This document shows, one piece after another, positions 1-9,488 of a DNA stretch of 64,000 nucleotides. The stretch covers positions 1-64,000 of the forward strand of contig JAQGJP010000104.1 in assembly GCA_028290545.1 (NCBI GenBank), in the 5' to 3' direction. This DNA comes from Rhizobium sp. (GTDB lineage Bacteria > Pseudomonadota > Alphaproteobacteria > Rhizobiales > Rhizobiaceae). The translations under genes were made by a program, and so were the position numbers. The notes below the pieces were generated by a model. The model was not told the DNA's origin, did not search any database, and saw only the letters and a list, made by a program, of their open reading frames with translations. How positions within the stretch are numbered: position 1 is the first letter of the stretch; the number at the start of each line of letters is the position of its first letter.

Positions 1-1050
1 GGTGTTGGTGTAAAGCGGTAGCGAGTTCACCTTCACCGCCGGATAAAAATACGAATTATCGCAGTGGAACAGCGCCCTATCGCTCACCGGCCCGGTAAGG
101 TCGGACGAAAAGCCGCCGCGCGCTGCGTAGGTCGCGGTGACGGCTTCGATCATGCCGTCGTCATTGTAGCCGACATCGTAGCTGACTACGAAATCGTGCC
201 GCTTGCCGGTTGCGATCATATCGTCGTCGCGGTCCGGGCGAATCTTCACCGCTCGCTTCCACTTCTTCGCCGCCAGCGCGGCGACGCAGGCAAAAAGGTT
301 GCCCTGCGTTTCCTTGCCGCCAAAGCCACCGCCCATACGGCGTACATTGACCGTCACCGAGTGCTGCGGAATGCCAAGCACCGCGCCGACCATCGACTGG
401 ATCTCGCTGGGGTGTTGGCTGGATGCATAGAGCGTGACGTCTTCGTCCTCGCCCGGAATAGCCAGCGAAATCTGGCCTTCCAGGTAGAAGTGGTCCTGCC
501 CGCCTATCGCGATGCGGCCCTTCACCCGGCGTTGCGCCTTGGCCATGCCCGCGGCCACATCGCCGCGCTCGAGCTTTAGCGGCGGGGTAACCAACTTGCC
601 GCCGGCGGCAATCGCCGCATCGATGTCGAGCGCAAACGGCAGGTCGCGATATTCGACCTTCGCCAGCCGCGCCGCCCGTCGGGCCGCATCGCGAGTTTCG
701 GCGACGACCGCGAACATCGGCTGGCCGTAGAACTGCACCACGCCGGCCGCAAAGATCGGCTCGTCATGCAGATGCGATGGGCTGACGTCGTTGACGCCCG
801 GAATGTCCTCTTCCGTAAGCACCCCAATGACGCCCGGCGCATTGCGCACAGCATCGAGGTCCATTGTGACGATTTCGGCATGCGCCCGTTCGGAGAGCCC
901 GAGATAGGCGTGGATCGCGCCCTCGGGCTCGACCATGTCGTCAATGTATTCGGCGGTGCCAGCAACGTGCTTCGGCCCGGAATCGTGCGGGCGGCTGACG
1001 TGGACGCGCGGGGCGAATTCGGTCGGAGACATGGGGGATTGCTTGTTCAT
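1..1050 (-). CDS. xdhB: Xanthine dehydrogenase molybdopterin subunit XdhB, partial (C-terminus beyond left edge)
   Basis: This is the molybdenum-cofactor subunit that oxidises hypoxanthine and xanthine to urate in the cytoplasm. Only the first 350 residues are present; the frame is open to base 1, so the C-terminus is missing. The ATG at 1050 starts MNKQSPMSPTEF and is followed by the family's N-terminal segment (GTAEYIDDM, LHDEPIFAAG, YGQPMFAVVAET). Further on are GGQDHFYLEGQ and RRMGGGFGGKE, the aldehyde oxidase/xanthine dehydrogenase molybdopterin-binding signatures. It lies downstream of xdhA on the same strand, with a palindromic repeat between the two. An xdhC maturation gene would be expected beyond the left edge. 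Confidence 0.95.
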   Translation of the reverse strand, partial: MNKQSPMSPTEFAPRVHVSRPHDSGPKHVAGTAEYIDDMVEPEGAIHAYLGLSERAHAEIVTMDLDAVRNAPGVIGVLTEEDIPGVNDVSPSHLHDEPIFAAGVVQFYGQPMFAVVAETRDAARRAARLAKVEYRDLPFALDIDAAIAAGGKLVTPPLKLERGDVAAGMAKAQRRVKGRIAIGGQDHFYLEGQISLAIPGEDEDVTLYASSQHPSEIQSMVGAVLGIPQHSVTVNVRRMGGGFGGKETQGNLFACVAALAAKKWKRAVKIRPDRDDDMIATGKRHDFVVSYDVGYNDDGMIEAVTATYAARGGFSSDLTGPVSDRALFHCDNSYFYPAVKVNSLPLYTNT

Positions 1051-1059
1051 CGCGTAAAC

Positions 1060-1180
1060 CCCTCTCCCGCCCGCCGGCACCCTCTCCCCGACGGGGAGAG
1101 GAATCGGTGTGGCACGGCCATGCCTTTCCTCTCCCCGTCGGGGAGAGGTCGGTCCGGTAGGACCGGGTGAGGGGTCTGCT
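1060..1180. repeat. RIME-like palindromic intergenic repeat
   Basis: The spacer between xdhA and xdhB holds two near-identical 21-bp palindromes. Each has 10-bp arms (CCTCTCCCCG / CGGGGAGAGG) around a single A or T, at 1081-1101 and 1128-1148. A smaller hairpin, CGGTCC-GGTA-GGACCG, follows at 1150-1165. The outer bases (cccctctccc at the left, gggtgagggg at the right) are also roughly complementary. This resembles the Rhizobium-specific intergenic mosaic elements, which combine two large palindromes in about 110 bp. Transcribed in the operon it would fold into strong stem-loops and could damp or stabilise the message. Confidence 0.8.
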
Positions 1181-1189
1181 GAGCCACCA

Positions 1190-2662
1190 TCATGCCACCA
1201 CCCTCTGCAACCGCTCGCCCACCCCGGTCGTCTCCAAATGGAACCGCCGCAGCAAATTCTGCGCCGCCAACATCCGATACTCCGTCGAGGCGCGCATGTC
1301 GGTGATCGGCTGGTAATCCACTGGAAACGCAGCGACCGCCGCCTCGATGGTCTCGAACGTCCACGGCTTCCCGATCAGCGCCTCGTCCACCGCTCCGGCC
1401 CGTTTCGGCGTCGCCGCCATGCCGCCGAAGGCGATCCGTGCTGTCTCAACGACGCCGTTGTCGCTGATCGATACCCGGAACGCCCCGCAAAGCGCCGAAA
1501 TATCCTCGTCGCTACGCTTGGTGATCTTGTAGACGGCGAACTGCTCGCCTTTGGGCAATGCCGGGATCGACACGCTCTCCACGAACTCACCGGGCTGCCG
1601 GTCCTGCTTGCCGTACGCAATGAAGTAATCTTCGAGCCTGACCTCACGGAGCGTCGCGCCCTTGCGCAGCGTCACCGTGGCGCCAAGGACCATCAGCGGC
1701 GGCGGGGTGTCGCCAATGGGCGACCCGTTGGCGATATTGCCGCCGATCGTGCCCATGTTGCGCACCTGCTCGCCACCGATACGCGGCAGAAGCCTGCCGA
1801 GCGCCGGATAGGATTTCGCCAGAGTCGCGAGTGCCTGCGTATAGGTGACGCCAGCGCCGATGACGATCTTCTCATCAGTCGCTTCGATTGTTTGCAGGGC
1901 CTCGATGCCGCCGATGAAGATCACCGGGTTGATCGGCAGCATTTGTTTTGTCACCCAGAGCCCAACATCGGTGGCGCCCGCAACCACCGTCGCATGCGGA
2001 TGCTGGCCCAGAATCTCCGCCAGGTCACCGACCGTTGCCGGCACATGCAGATCGTCGCCGTTGTGTGCGATATGCACCGATGGGCCGCGGGCGATTTGCG
2101 TCAGCTTTCCGATTACGGCATTCCGAGTCTTCTCGATCGGGTCGAAAATCGCGGTTGGCCGTATCTCGGCAGCCCGTTCTGCCGCCTTGATGATCGGCTC
2201 GTATCCCGTGCATCGACAGAGATTGCCTTGCAGCGCTTGCTCGATGCGCTCGCGCGAAGGGCTGTCCTCGCTCAACCACAGGCCATAGAGCGACATCACG
2301 AAGCCGGGCGTACAGAAGCCGCATTGCGAACCGTGACAGTCGACCATCGCCTGCTGCACCGGGTGTAGAATACCATCGTCGCCTTTCAGATGCTCGACCG
2401 TCACCACATGGGATGCGTTGAGCGAGCCCATGAAGCGGATGCAGGCGTTGACTGTTTCGTAGGTGAGCTTGCCGCCCAGCAACCGCCCGACCAGCACGGT
2501 GCAGGCGCCGCAATCGCCTTCCGCGCAGCCTTCCTTCGAACCGGTCATGCGCCGGTCCAGCCGCAGCCAGTCGAGCAATGTCAGTCGCGGCGATATCGCA
2601 CCGAGTTCGATATCCTGCCCGTTCAGGATAAACCGGATGGTGTTGCGTGGGTTTTCAGTCAT
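1190..2662 (-). CDS. xdhA: Xanthine dehydrogenase small subunit XdhA (2Fe-2S and FAD domains)
   Basis: This 490-residue subunit passes electrons from the molybdenum centre of XdhB through two [2Fe-2S] clusters to FAD and NAD+ during purine catabolism. The plant-type ferredoxin ligands are visible as C46, C51, C54 and C74. The second cluster has C114 and C117 in SQCGFCTPG and C149 and C151 in NLCRCTGY. The FAD-binding domain follows, with VVAGATDVGLWV and RNMGTIGGNIANGSPIGD. The C-terminal CO-dehydrogenase flavoprotein domain is complete. The ATG at 2662 gives the usual short N-terminus before the ferredoxin fold. xdhB follows after a RIME-like repeat, so the two are probably one operon. Confidence 0.96.
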   Translation of the reverse strand: MTENPRNTIRFILNGQDIELGAISPRLTLLDWLRLDRRMTGSKEGCAEGDCGACTVLVGRLLGGKLTYETVNACIRFMGSLNASHVVTVEHLKGDDGILHPVQQAMVDCHGSQCGFCTPGFVMSLYGLWLSEDSPSRERIEQALQGNLCRCTGYEPIIKAAERAAEIRPTAIFDPIEKTRNAVIGKLTQIARGPSVHIAHNGDDLHVPATVGDLAEILGQHPHATVVAGATDVGLWVTKQMLPINPVIFIGGIEALQTIEATDEKIVIGAGVTYTQALATLAKSYPALGRLLPRIGGEQVRNMGTIGGNIANGSPIGDTPPPLMVLGATVTLRKGATLREVRLEDYFIAYGKQDRQPGEFVESVSIPALPKGEQFAVYKITKRSDEDISALCGAFRVSISDNGVVETARIAFGGMAATPKRAGAVDEALIGKPWTFETIEAAVAAFPVDYQPITDMRASTEYRMLAAQNLLRRFHLETTGVGERLQRVVA

Positions 2663-2850
2663 GCCGTTCCGCTCTTTTTCTTATTCGCCACAGCCTGTGC
2701 GCAACTGCAAAAAATCGCAAGAGGCAATCTTTTATCGAACGGTCAATATTTATTGCCGTAGGCGGCCCGTGGATGCGCGTTTGTTTTCCTTTGACTTTCG
2801 TTTTGAGTTCATATTGAAAATCTCCTCAGCAATCAGATGGGGAGGATCGG

Positions 2851-4344
<1,494 letters not shown>

Positions 4345-4364
4345 GCGAATATCCATCATTCGTA

Positions 4365-4393
4365 TTGACATTGTCATGACGTTAAATTAGATT
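4365..4393 (+). promoter_or_regulatory. Sigma70-type promoter of the TacA/TacT-like module
   Basis: TTGACA (4365-4370), a 17-bp spacer and TAGATT (4388-4393) form a good housekeeping promoter. Transcription would start about 4400, just before the ribosome-binding site GGGAGGA at 4404-4410. TTGACA/TTGTCA hexamers recur around the promoter (4365, 4371, about 4395) and could be antitoxin contacts; that last point is inference. Confidence 0.65.
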
Positions 4394-4417
4394 TTGTCAC
4401 CTAGGGAGGATATCCTC

Positions 4418-4693
4418 ATGGCAGCCAGACCCCAACGTTCCGACAAGCTCGATATCCGCATCTCTCCGGCAGCAAAGCGCATTTTGCAGGAGGCGGCGCA
4501 GGAACGTCATACGACGATCAGCCAGTTCGTGATCGACAGCGCGCTTAGCACCGCACAGGAAGTGCTTTCCGAGCGCACCCGCATCGGTCTCGATTCTGAA
4601 CATTGGTCGGCTTTTCAGGCGGCGCTCGATGCTCCGGCCGAGCGTCATCCACGCATGGAGCGGCTTCTCAAAGAACCAACGATTCTTGATTGA
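4418..4693 (+). CDS. TacA-like (DUF1778) type II antitoxin
   Basis: This 91-residue protein has the ribbon-helix-helix N-terminus of DUF1778/TacA antitoxins (DKLDIRISPAAKRILQEAAQERHTTISQFVIDSAL). It is followed by a short C-terminal arm (residues 60-91) that would wrap and block the acetyltransferase encoded next. The RHH domain normally binds the module's own promoter. I chose the ATG at 4418 because GGGAGGA lies 7 bp upstream; an upstream TTG at 4394 would fall inside the -10 region. Its stop is 6 bp before the toxin start, so the two are translationally coupled. Confidence 0.9.
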   Translation: MAARPQRSDKLDIRISPAAKRILQEAAQERHTTISQFVIDSALSTAQEVLSERTRIGLDSEHWSAFQAALDAPAERHPRMERLLKEPTILD

Positions 4694-4699
4694 GGAGTG

Positions 4700-5203
4700 A
4701 TGACCACCAAGTTGCAAATCACGAAGCTTTCAGCCGCGCATGACCTCACATCATTCGATTGCGGCAACGAAGCGCTGAACCGCTTCATCGTGCTTTATGC
4801 TTCGCAAGGGCAAAAAGCAGGCATCTCGCAGACCTATGTCGCATCTACAGGTTCGGAAATCGCCGGCTACCATACGCTAGTTGTTGGTCAGGTTGCCTAT
4901 GATGACGCGCCGGATCGGTTGTCAAAAGGTCTCCCGCGATATCCAGTGCCGGCAATCATTCTGGCACGGCTCACAATAGACAAGTCTTGGCAGGGCAAGG
5001 GGCTGGGGGCAGCGTTGGTGGCCGATGCAATGCGCCGCGTGCTGCAAGCAGCCGATATTGCCGGCGTTCGGGCGATGGTGGTGCATGCCAAAGACGAAAC
5101 GGCGCAGAATTTCTATGAACATCTTGGCTTCCTGGCCTTTCCCGGAAAGCCGCTCACGCTTTATCGGCTGCTCAAGGACATCCGCGCCATGCGCGATGCC
5201 TGA
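4700..5203 (+). CDS. GNAT acetyltransferase toxin, TacT-like
   Basis: This 167-residue Gcn5-related N-acetyltransferase has the acetyl-CoA pyrophosphate loop as QGKGLG in LTIDKSWQGKGLGAALVADAMRRV. The C-terminal KDETAQNFYEHLGF strand-helix is the usual end of the fold. Paired with a DUF1778 protein, such enzymes acetylate the amino group of aminoacyl-tRNAs and stop translation. Two starts are possible, GTG at 4697 and ATG at 4700; AGGAG of the antitoxin end overlaps both, which suggests re-initiation. The N-terminal DLTSFDCGNEALNRFI is typical of TacT/AtaT-type toxins rather than housekeeping GNATs. Confidence 0.9.
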   Translation: MTTKLQITKLSAAHDLTSFDCGNEALNRFIVLYASQGQKAGISQTYVASTGSEIAGYHTLVVGQVAYDDAPDRLSKGLPRYPVPAIILARLTIDKSWQGKGLGAALVADAMRRVLQAADIAGVRAMVVHAKDETAQNFYEHLGFLAFPGKPLTLYRLLKDIRAMRDA

Positions 5204-5292
5204 ATTGGATTGACTGGCATTCCTAAAAAAATTGCTGCCGGTTGTCGGCAGAGCGGATATTCATGCGTCCTTAGCCACACAAGGAGCATGCA

Positions 5293-5667
5293 ATGCTTTA
5301 CGCCATCCTTTGCTACAATGATGAAGACCTGGTCTGGAACTGGTCGAAGGAAGAAGAAGACGCCACGATAGCGCGTCTCGGAGCGGTCCAGGAAGAGCTT
5401 GCGGATCGGGGCAAGCTCGGCCCGGTCGCGCGGCTTTTGCCAACCACGGCCGCCACCACCTTGCGCAAGACAGGCAAGGAAAACTTCATCACCGATGGCC
5501 CCTTCGCCGAAACCAAGGAACAATTCCTCGGCTTCTATGTCGTCGATTGCGAAAATCTCGAAGAAGCAATCGCTATCTCCAGAGATCTCGCCGCAGCCAA
5601 TCCCGGCACCGGCTCCTATGAGATCCGGCCGCTGGCCATCTACCACCCCCCGAGAAATTTCAAATGA
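5293..5667 (+). CDS. YciI/DGPF-family protein, partner of ECF42 sigma
   Basis: This 124-residue YCII-related protein carries the DGPF signature (DGPFAETKEQFLGFYVVDC) that names the family. Its enzymatic role is unknown; the fold is a ferredoxin-like dimer. DGPF genes are commonly linked to ECF42 sigma factors and are their main targets. Here the last codon overlaps the sigma start (ATGA), indicating one translationally coupled unit. The start is supported by AAGGAG about 8 bp upstream. The order DGPF protein, sigma, SRPBCC protein, DoxX-like protein is probably one operon. Confidence 0.9.
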   Translation: MLYAILCYNDEDLVWNWSKEEEDATIARLGAVQEELADRGKLGPVARLLPTTAATTLRKTGKENFITDGPFAETKEQFLGFYVVDCENLEEAIAISRDLAAANPGTGSYEIRPLAIYHPPRNFK

Positions 5668-6932
5668 CCGATATCGCCTGGATCGATGCTGCCCTGACTG
5701 CCGCCCGCCCCCAGGCGCTTGGCGCATTGCTGCGCTATTTCCGCAATCTCGATCTCGCCGAGGAAGCCTTCCAGGAAGCAAGCCTCAGGGCGCTGCGCAA
5801 CTGGCCGAAGAACGGCCCGCCCGGGGATCCCACAGCCTGGCTGATCTTCGTCGGTCGCAACGCGGGCGTCGACCAGATCCGCCGCGGTGCAAAACTCACC
5901 GAAATGCCGGACGAGGAATTCGTATCAGATCTCGGCGATGCGGAGACCGACATGGCCGAGCGACTGGACGGCGCGCATTACCGGGACGACATCCTGCGGC
6001 TACTGTTCGTTTGCTGTCATCCGGACCTGCCGGCAACGCAACAGATAGCGCTAGCGCTGCGGATCGTCTCCGGCCTTACCGTCAAGCAGATCGCCCGGGC
6101 ATTTCTGGTCGGAGAAGCCGCTATGGAGCAGCGTATCACCCGGGCGAAATCGAAAATTGCCGCAGCCGGACTGCCGTTCGAGGCTCCGGGACCCGTCGAG
6201 CGCTCCGAGCGGCTCGGGCTGGTGGCCGCCATGACCTACCTGGTATTCAACGAGGGCTACTCCTCGGCTGCGTCCAACCCGGACGCTACGCAATTTTGCG
6301 AAGAGGCGATCAGGCTCGGCCGCATCCTGCTGAAGCTTTTTCCCGCGGAGCCCGAAATCATGGGCTTGCTGGCGCTGATGCTGATCCAGCATTCGCGCCG
6401 CAATACCCGTTTCGACAACAACCTCGCGATCGTCCTGCTCGAAAAGCAGGATCGAGCCAAATGGGACAAGGTATTGATCGGCGAGGCTCTCGCCCTGGTC
6501 GACAAAGCCTTTCGCCATCGCGAGCCCGGCGCCTATCAGATCCAGGCAGCGATCGCCGCTCTTCATGCCCGCGCCCAAAAGGCCGAGGATACAGACTGGA
6601 CCGAGATTGCGCTGCTGTATCGGATGCTCGAGCAGCTGCAGCCCTCGCCGGTCGTGACGCTGAACCGCGCGGTCGCCGTCTCGAAGTCCGATGGCCCGGC
6701 CGCAGCACTGGCGCTGATCGAGCCGCTCGCTGAACAGCTTTCCGGCTATTTCTATTATCATGGCGTCAAGGGCGGCCTTCTGAAGCAGATGGGCGCAAAC
6801 CATGATGCCCGCGAAGCCTACAACCGGGCCATTGCGCTTGCCAATTCGCCAGCCCAGGCTACCCATATCCGCGAGCATCTGGACCAACTCGAAGCCGAAG
6901 CTTACGCATCTCTCGAAACAAAAAAAAATTGA
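5664..6932 (+). CDS. ECF42-type RNA polymerase sigma factor with C-terminal TPR-like extension
   Basis: This 422-residue protein begins with ECF sigma region 2 (residues 15-80: LDLAEEAFQEASLRALRNWP, WLIFVGRNAGVDQIRR) and region 4 (about 110-165: LALRIVSGLTVKQIARAFLVGEAAMEQRITRAKSKI). A helical C-terminal half of about 220 residues follows (MTYLVFNEGYSS, LNRAVAVS, AYNRAIALA). That extension defines ECF42 proteins, which have no anti-sigma gene; the extension is thought to control activity. It overlaps the DGPF gene by 4 bp and precedes SRPBCC and DoxX-like genes. No ECF-type promoter could be assigned to it. Confidence 0.92.
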   Translation: MTDIAWIDAALTAARPQALGALLRYFRNLDLAEEAFQEASLRALRNWPKNGPPGDPTAWLIFVGRNAGVDQIRRGAKLTEMPDEEFVSDLGDAETDMAERLDGAHYRDDILRLLFVCCHPDLPATQQIALALRIVSGLTVKQIARAFLVGEAAMEQRITRAKSKIAAAGLPFEAPGPVERSERLGLVAAMTYLVFNEGYSSAASNPDATQFCEEAIRLGRILLKLFPAEPEIMGLLALMLIQHSRRNTRFDNNLAIVLLEKQDRAKWDKVLIGEALALVDKAFRHREPGAYQIQAAIAALHARAQKAEDTDWTEIALLYRMLEQLQPSPVVTLNRAVAVSKSDGPAAALALIEPLAEQLSGYFYYHGVKGGLLKQMGANHDAREAYNRAIALANSPAQATHIREHLDQLEAEAYASLETKKN

Positions 6933-7026
6933 GATTTTTCGAATGTGGTTGTCGGATCAGACCGGCGATCAACGTCCTTGGGACATCAGCAACGACTGAA
7001 CATTCAACACTTGAAAGGAACCGGCC

Positions 7027-7512
7027 ATGACCGAAGCTGCCAAATCCAGCACCGCATCCGAATCCCGCGAACTCGTACTCGTCCGGACTTTCGACGCACC
7101 GGCTGCCAAGATCTACGAAGCCTGGACCAATCCCGAAATCCTCAAGAAGTGGTTCGCACCGCTGCCCTTCACCACGCCGGAAGCGCATCTCGACGTCCGC
7201 GCCGGCGGCGAGAGCACGATCACCATGCAGGATGCGGCCGGCAACAGATATCCGAATACCGGCGTCTATCTCGAACTCGTACCGAACCGCAAGATCGTCT
7301 TCACAGACGCTTTCACTGCAGGCTGGAAACCCTCCGGCAAGCCGTTCATGGTGGCCGAAATCCTGCTGGAGGAACAGCCGGACGGCAAGACCAAATATAC
7401 CGCCACCGCCCGCCACTGGAGGGAGGAAGACAGGGAAGCGCATGAGAAAATGGGCTTCCACGAAGGCTGGGGCCAGTGCGCCGATCAGCTGGCGGCCCTG
7501 CTTGCCAAGTAA
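7027..7512 (+). CDS. SRPBCC/AHSA1-domain protein
   Basis: This 161-residue protein has the Bet v1-like fold of the AHSA1 family, with the start LVLVRTFDAPAAKIYEAWTNPEILKKWFAP and the end HEKMGFHEGWGQCADQLAALL. The fold binds hydrophobic ligands; no specific substrate can be named. Such proteins are often encoded with DGPF proteins and ECF42 sigma factors, as here, and probably belong to the same regulon. AAAGGAACCGGCC precedes the ATG. The 94-bp gap after the sigma gene is short enough for co-transcription. Confidence 0.88.
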   Translation: MTEAAKSSTASESRELVLVRTFDAPAAKIYEAWTNPEILKKWFAPLPFTTPEAHLDVRAGGESTITMQDAAGNRYPNTGVYLELVPNRKIVFTDAFTAGWKPSGKPFMVAEILLEEQPDGKTKYTATARHWREEDREAHEKMGFHEGWGQCADQLAALLAK

Positions 7513-7539
7513 CGCTCAAAGCCATTCGGAGACATTGCA

Positions 7540-7953
7540 ATGAACACGATCGATATGTCGGTGCCGCCTGGCCGGGCGGCCCTCGTCGTTGGCTGGACCT
7601 TAAGCGGCCTGCTGATCGCCTTCCTGATCTTCGACGCGGCGATCAAGCTGGTGCCGCTGCAAGTGGTGATCGACACCAGCCGGGAGCTCGGCCTGCCTGT
7701 CGACATCACCTCAGCCCGTATCCTCGGAGGACTGACACTGATCTGCACGGTTCTCTACGCGATCCCGCGCACCTCGATCCTCGGCGCGATCCTGCTGACC
7801 GGCTATCTCGGCGGGGCGATGGCCATCCATTTCCGTATCGGCAATCCGCTGTTCAGCCATCTGCTGTTCGGGCTCTATCTCGGGCTGTTTGCCTGGGGCG
7901 GATTGTTTTTCAGATATCCGTGGCTGAGGCGGCTGATTCCGCTGAAGGTGTAA
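7540..7953 (+). CDS. DoxX-like small membrane protein
   Basis: This 137-residue integral membrane protein has four hydrophobic segments (about residues 15-35, 60-80, 85-105 and 108-130). DoxX-like features include the LGGLTLICTVLYAIPRTS loop and GYLGGAMAIHFRIGNP. The function of the family is not established. It lies 28 bp after the SRPBCC gene on the same strand and ends the ECF42-linked cluster; AHSA1 and DoxX-like genes often travel together. Confidence 0.85.
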   Translation: MNTIDMSVPPGRAALVVGWTLSGLLIAFLIFDAAIKLVPLQVVIDTSRELGLPVDITSARILGGLTLICTVLYAIPRTSILGAILLTGYLGGAMAIHFRIGNPLFSHLLFGLYLGLFAWGGLFFRYPWLRRLIPLKV

Positions 7954-7983
7954 CGAGGTTTAGCATTGATTTTGGAAGCAAAA

Positions 7984-8007
7984 TGATGTAGCAACGTAGC
8001 TACATCA
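7984..8007 (+). promoter_or_regulatory. Palindromic operator of the first Phd/VapC module
   Basis: A perfect 9-bp inverted repeat, TGATGTAGC-AACGTA-GCTACATCA, ends at the first base of the AGGAG ribosome-binding site (8007-8011). Its location directly before the antitoxin gene fits autorepression by the Phd-type antitoxin or the toxin-antitoxin complex. An internal GTAGC repeat could allow two dimers to bind side by side. Confidence 0.65.
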
Positions 8008-8020
8008 GGAGTGCAAAGCC

Positions 8021-8275
8021 ATGACCATGATGTCCAGCCGCGAATTCAATCAGGATAGAAGCAAGGCGAAAAAGCTTGCCGACGACGGCCCGGTGATCAT
8101 TACCGACCGTGGCAAGCCCAGCCATGTGCTGATGACCTATGACGAATATCTACAGCTCGCCAAACATAGGAAGAGCATTGCCGAGCTGATTTCCATGGAT
8201 GCCGATGACGACATCGACTTCGATCCGCCAAAGCTTGAAGACGACAGGGAATTCAAGCCGATGGAATTCGACTAG
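8021..8275 (+). CDS. Phd/YefM-family antitoxin (module 1)
   Basis: This 84-residue protein has the Phd/YefM DNA-binding fold: SSREFNQDRSKAKKLADDGPVIITDRGKPSHVLMTYDEYLQL. The acidic C-terminal tail (DADDDIDFDPPKLEDDREFKPMEFD) is the part expected to wrap the toxin. AGGAG lies 9 bp before the ATG at 8021. Its stop codon shares one base with the GTG of the PIN-domain toxin, so the two are coupled. Confidence 0.92.
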   Translation: MTMMSSREFNQDRSKAKKLADDGPVIITDRGKPSHVLMTYDEYLQLAKHRKSIAELISMDADDDIDFDPPKLEDDREFKPMEFD

Positions 8276-8697
8276 TGTACATATTCGATACCAACGTCAT
8301 TTCCGAACTTCGCAAAACAAAATCGGGGCGAGCCGACAAAGCGGTCGTCAAATGGGTGCAATCTGTCCCACCAAGCGGCGCTTTTCTGTCTGCAATCACC
8401 GTGTATGAAATAAAGCTCGGAATCCTGAAGCTTGTAAGCCGCGATCCGCCCGAGGCACAGCGCCTGGATGATTGGTTATCACACACTATCGTCCCCTCGT
8501 TTGCCGGTCGCATACTGCCACTTGACGAAAATGTTGCCATTCTACTTGCTGGCATGATGGCAACGAGAACGCGGCCTTATCGGGATGCGCTGATAGCTGC
8601 GACGGCACAGCATCATGGCTATGCCGTCGTCACCCGCAATTTCCGCGATTTCGCCGAACTTCCCGTTCGCGTCATCAATCCCTGGGACTTCACGTAG
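8275..8697 (+). CDS. vapC: VapC-like PIN-domain toxin (module 1)
   Basis: This 140-residue PIN ribonuclease has acidic metal ligands in the expected places: D5 in YIFDTNVISELR, the glutamate of VYEIKLG, and the aspartate of RPYRDALIAATA with a further NFRDF near the end. VapC toxins cut tRNA or rRNA and are held inactive by the upstream antitoxin. The GTG start overlaps the antitoxin stop (TAGTG). The 3' end overlaps the end of the convergent LysE-family gene by 8 bp. Confidence 0.92.
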   Translation: MYIFDTNVISELRKTKSGRADKAVVKWVQSVPPSGAFLSAITVYEIKLGILKLVSRDPPEAQRLDDWLSHTIVPSFAGRILPLDENVAILLAGMMATRTRPYRDALIAATAQHHGYAVVTRNFRDFAELPVRVINPWDFT

Positions 8698-9325
8698 TCC
8701 TCTTCCACCCGATTGCCAATAATCCCGCGCCGATCATCAATGTGCCGCCGGTGCGATTGACGATCCGCTGCACGCGCGGTCTGCGGATCTGCTGTCTGGC
8801 CATGGACGCCAGCAGCGCGTAAAGCGTGGCATTGGCTGTCGCCAGCACCAGGAACGTGATCTCGAAGATCGCCAGTTGGGTCACCACCGGCTTCCCGGCA
8901 TCGAGGAACTGCGGCAGGAAGGCCACGAAAAAGATCAGGCTTTTCGGATTGAGCGCCGTCACCAGATAGGAATGCAGGAATATCCGCAGCGGCTTCTCGG
9001 CCTTCACAGGCTCATCGATGCCGGTGGTCTCGCCCGCCGCGACAGGCGCCCGCCAGAGTTTTATGCCGAGATAGATGAGATAGCCAGCACCAATCCATTT
9101 GAGGACTGTGAAGATCGTCGCGGACGCCGCCAGCAGTGCACCCAACCCCAGCATGGAGGCGGTCATGGCGGTGAAATCGCCTAGCGTCACACCGGCCACC
9201 GTCGCGCCGGCCACTTTCCGGCCATGACCCAGCGCATAGGAAATGACCAGCAATACCGTCGGTCCAGGTATCGCCAGAAGCACTGCCGACGCCGCGCAGA
9301 ATGCGAGCCAATGTTCGATCGACAT
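8690..9325 (-). CDS. LysE/RhtB-family amino-acid exporter
   Basis: This 211-residue inner-membrane protein has about six hydrophobic segments and the LysE/RhtB hallmark near the N-terminus ([23 protein letters not shown]). Members export basic or neutral amino acids or homoserine lactones; the substrate here cannot be told. The second signature, [17 protein letters not shown], is present. It is transcribed alone, convergent with the PIN toxin and divergent from the luciferase-like gene. An AGGGAGGAT ribosome-binding site precedes the ATG at 9325. Confidence 0.92.
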   Translation of the reverse strand: MSIEHWLAFCAASAVLLAIPGPTVLLVISYALGHGRKVAGATVAGVTLGDFTAMTASMLGLGALLAASATIFTVLKWIGAGYLIYLGIKLWRAPVAAGETTGIDEPVKAEKPLRIFLHSYLVTALNPKSLIFFVAFLPQFLDAGKPVVTQLAIFEITFLVLATANATLYALLASMARQQIRRPRVQRIVNRTGGTLMIGAGLLAIGWKRTT

Positions 9326-9488
9326 GGATATCCTCCCTTTTCACAATGGGAGCAATCCACAGCGAATTCGATTTGGCAACCGGATCAGTCAGGAAATTTC
9401 GAAAGCCGAACAATCTGTTTCATCGACCCGCTCTTTAAATAAAGCGCATACGCCGCCATGTTCGCAACAACGAACTCTGGAGCATGAA

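Noticed and set aside
2663-2850. GlpR-type operator upstream of glpK
   Set aside because: A TTTCGTTTTGAG string is present once, but no repeated or palindromic partner could be found.
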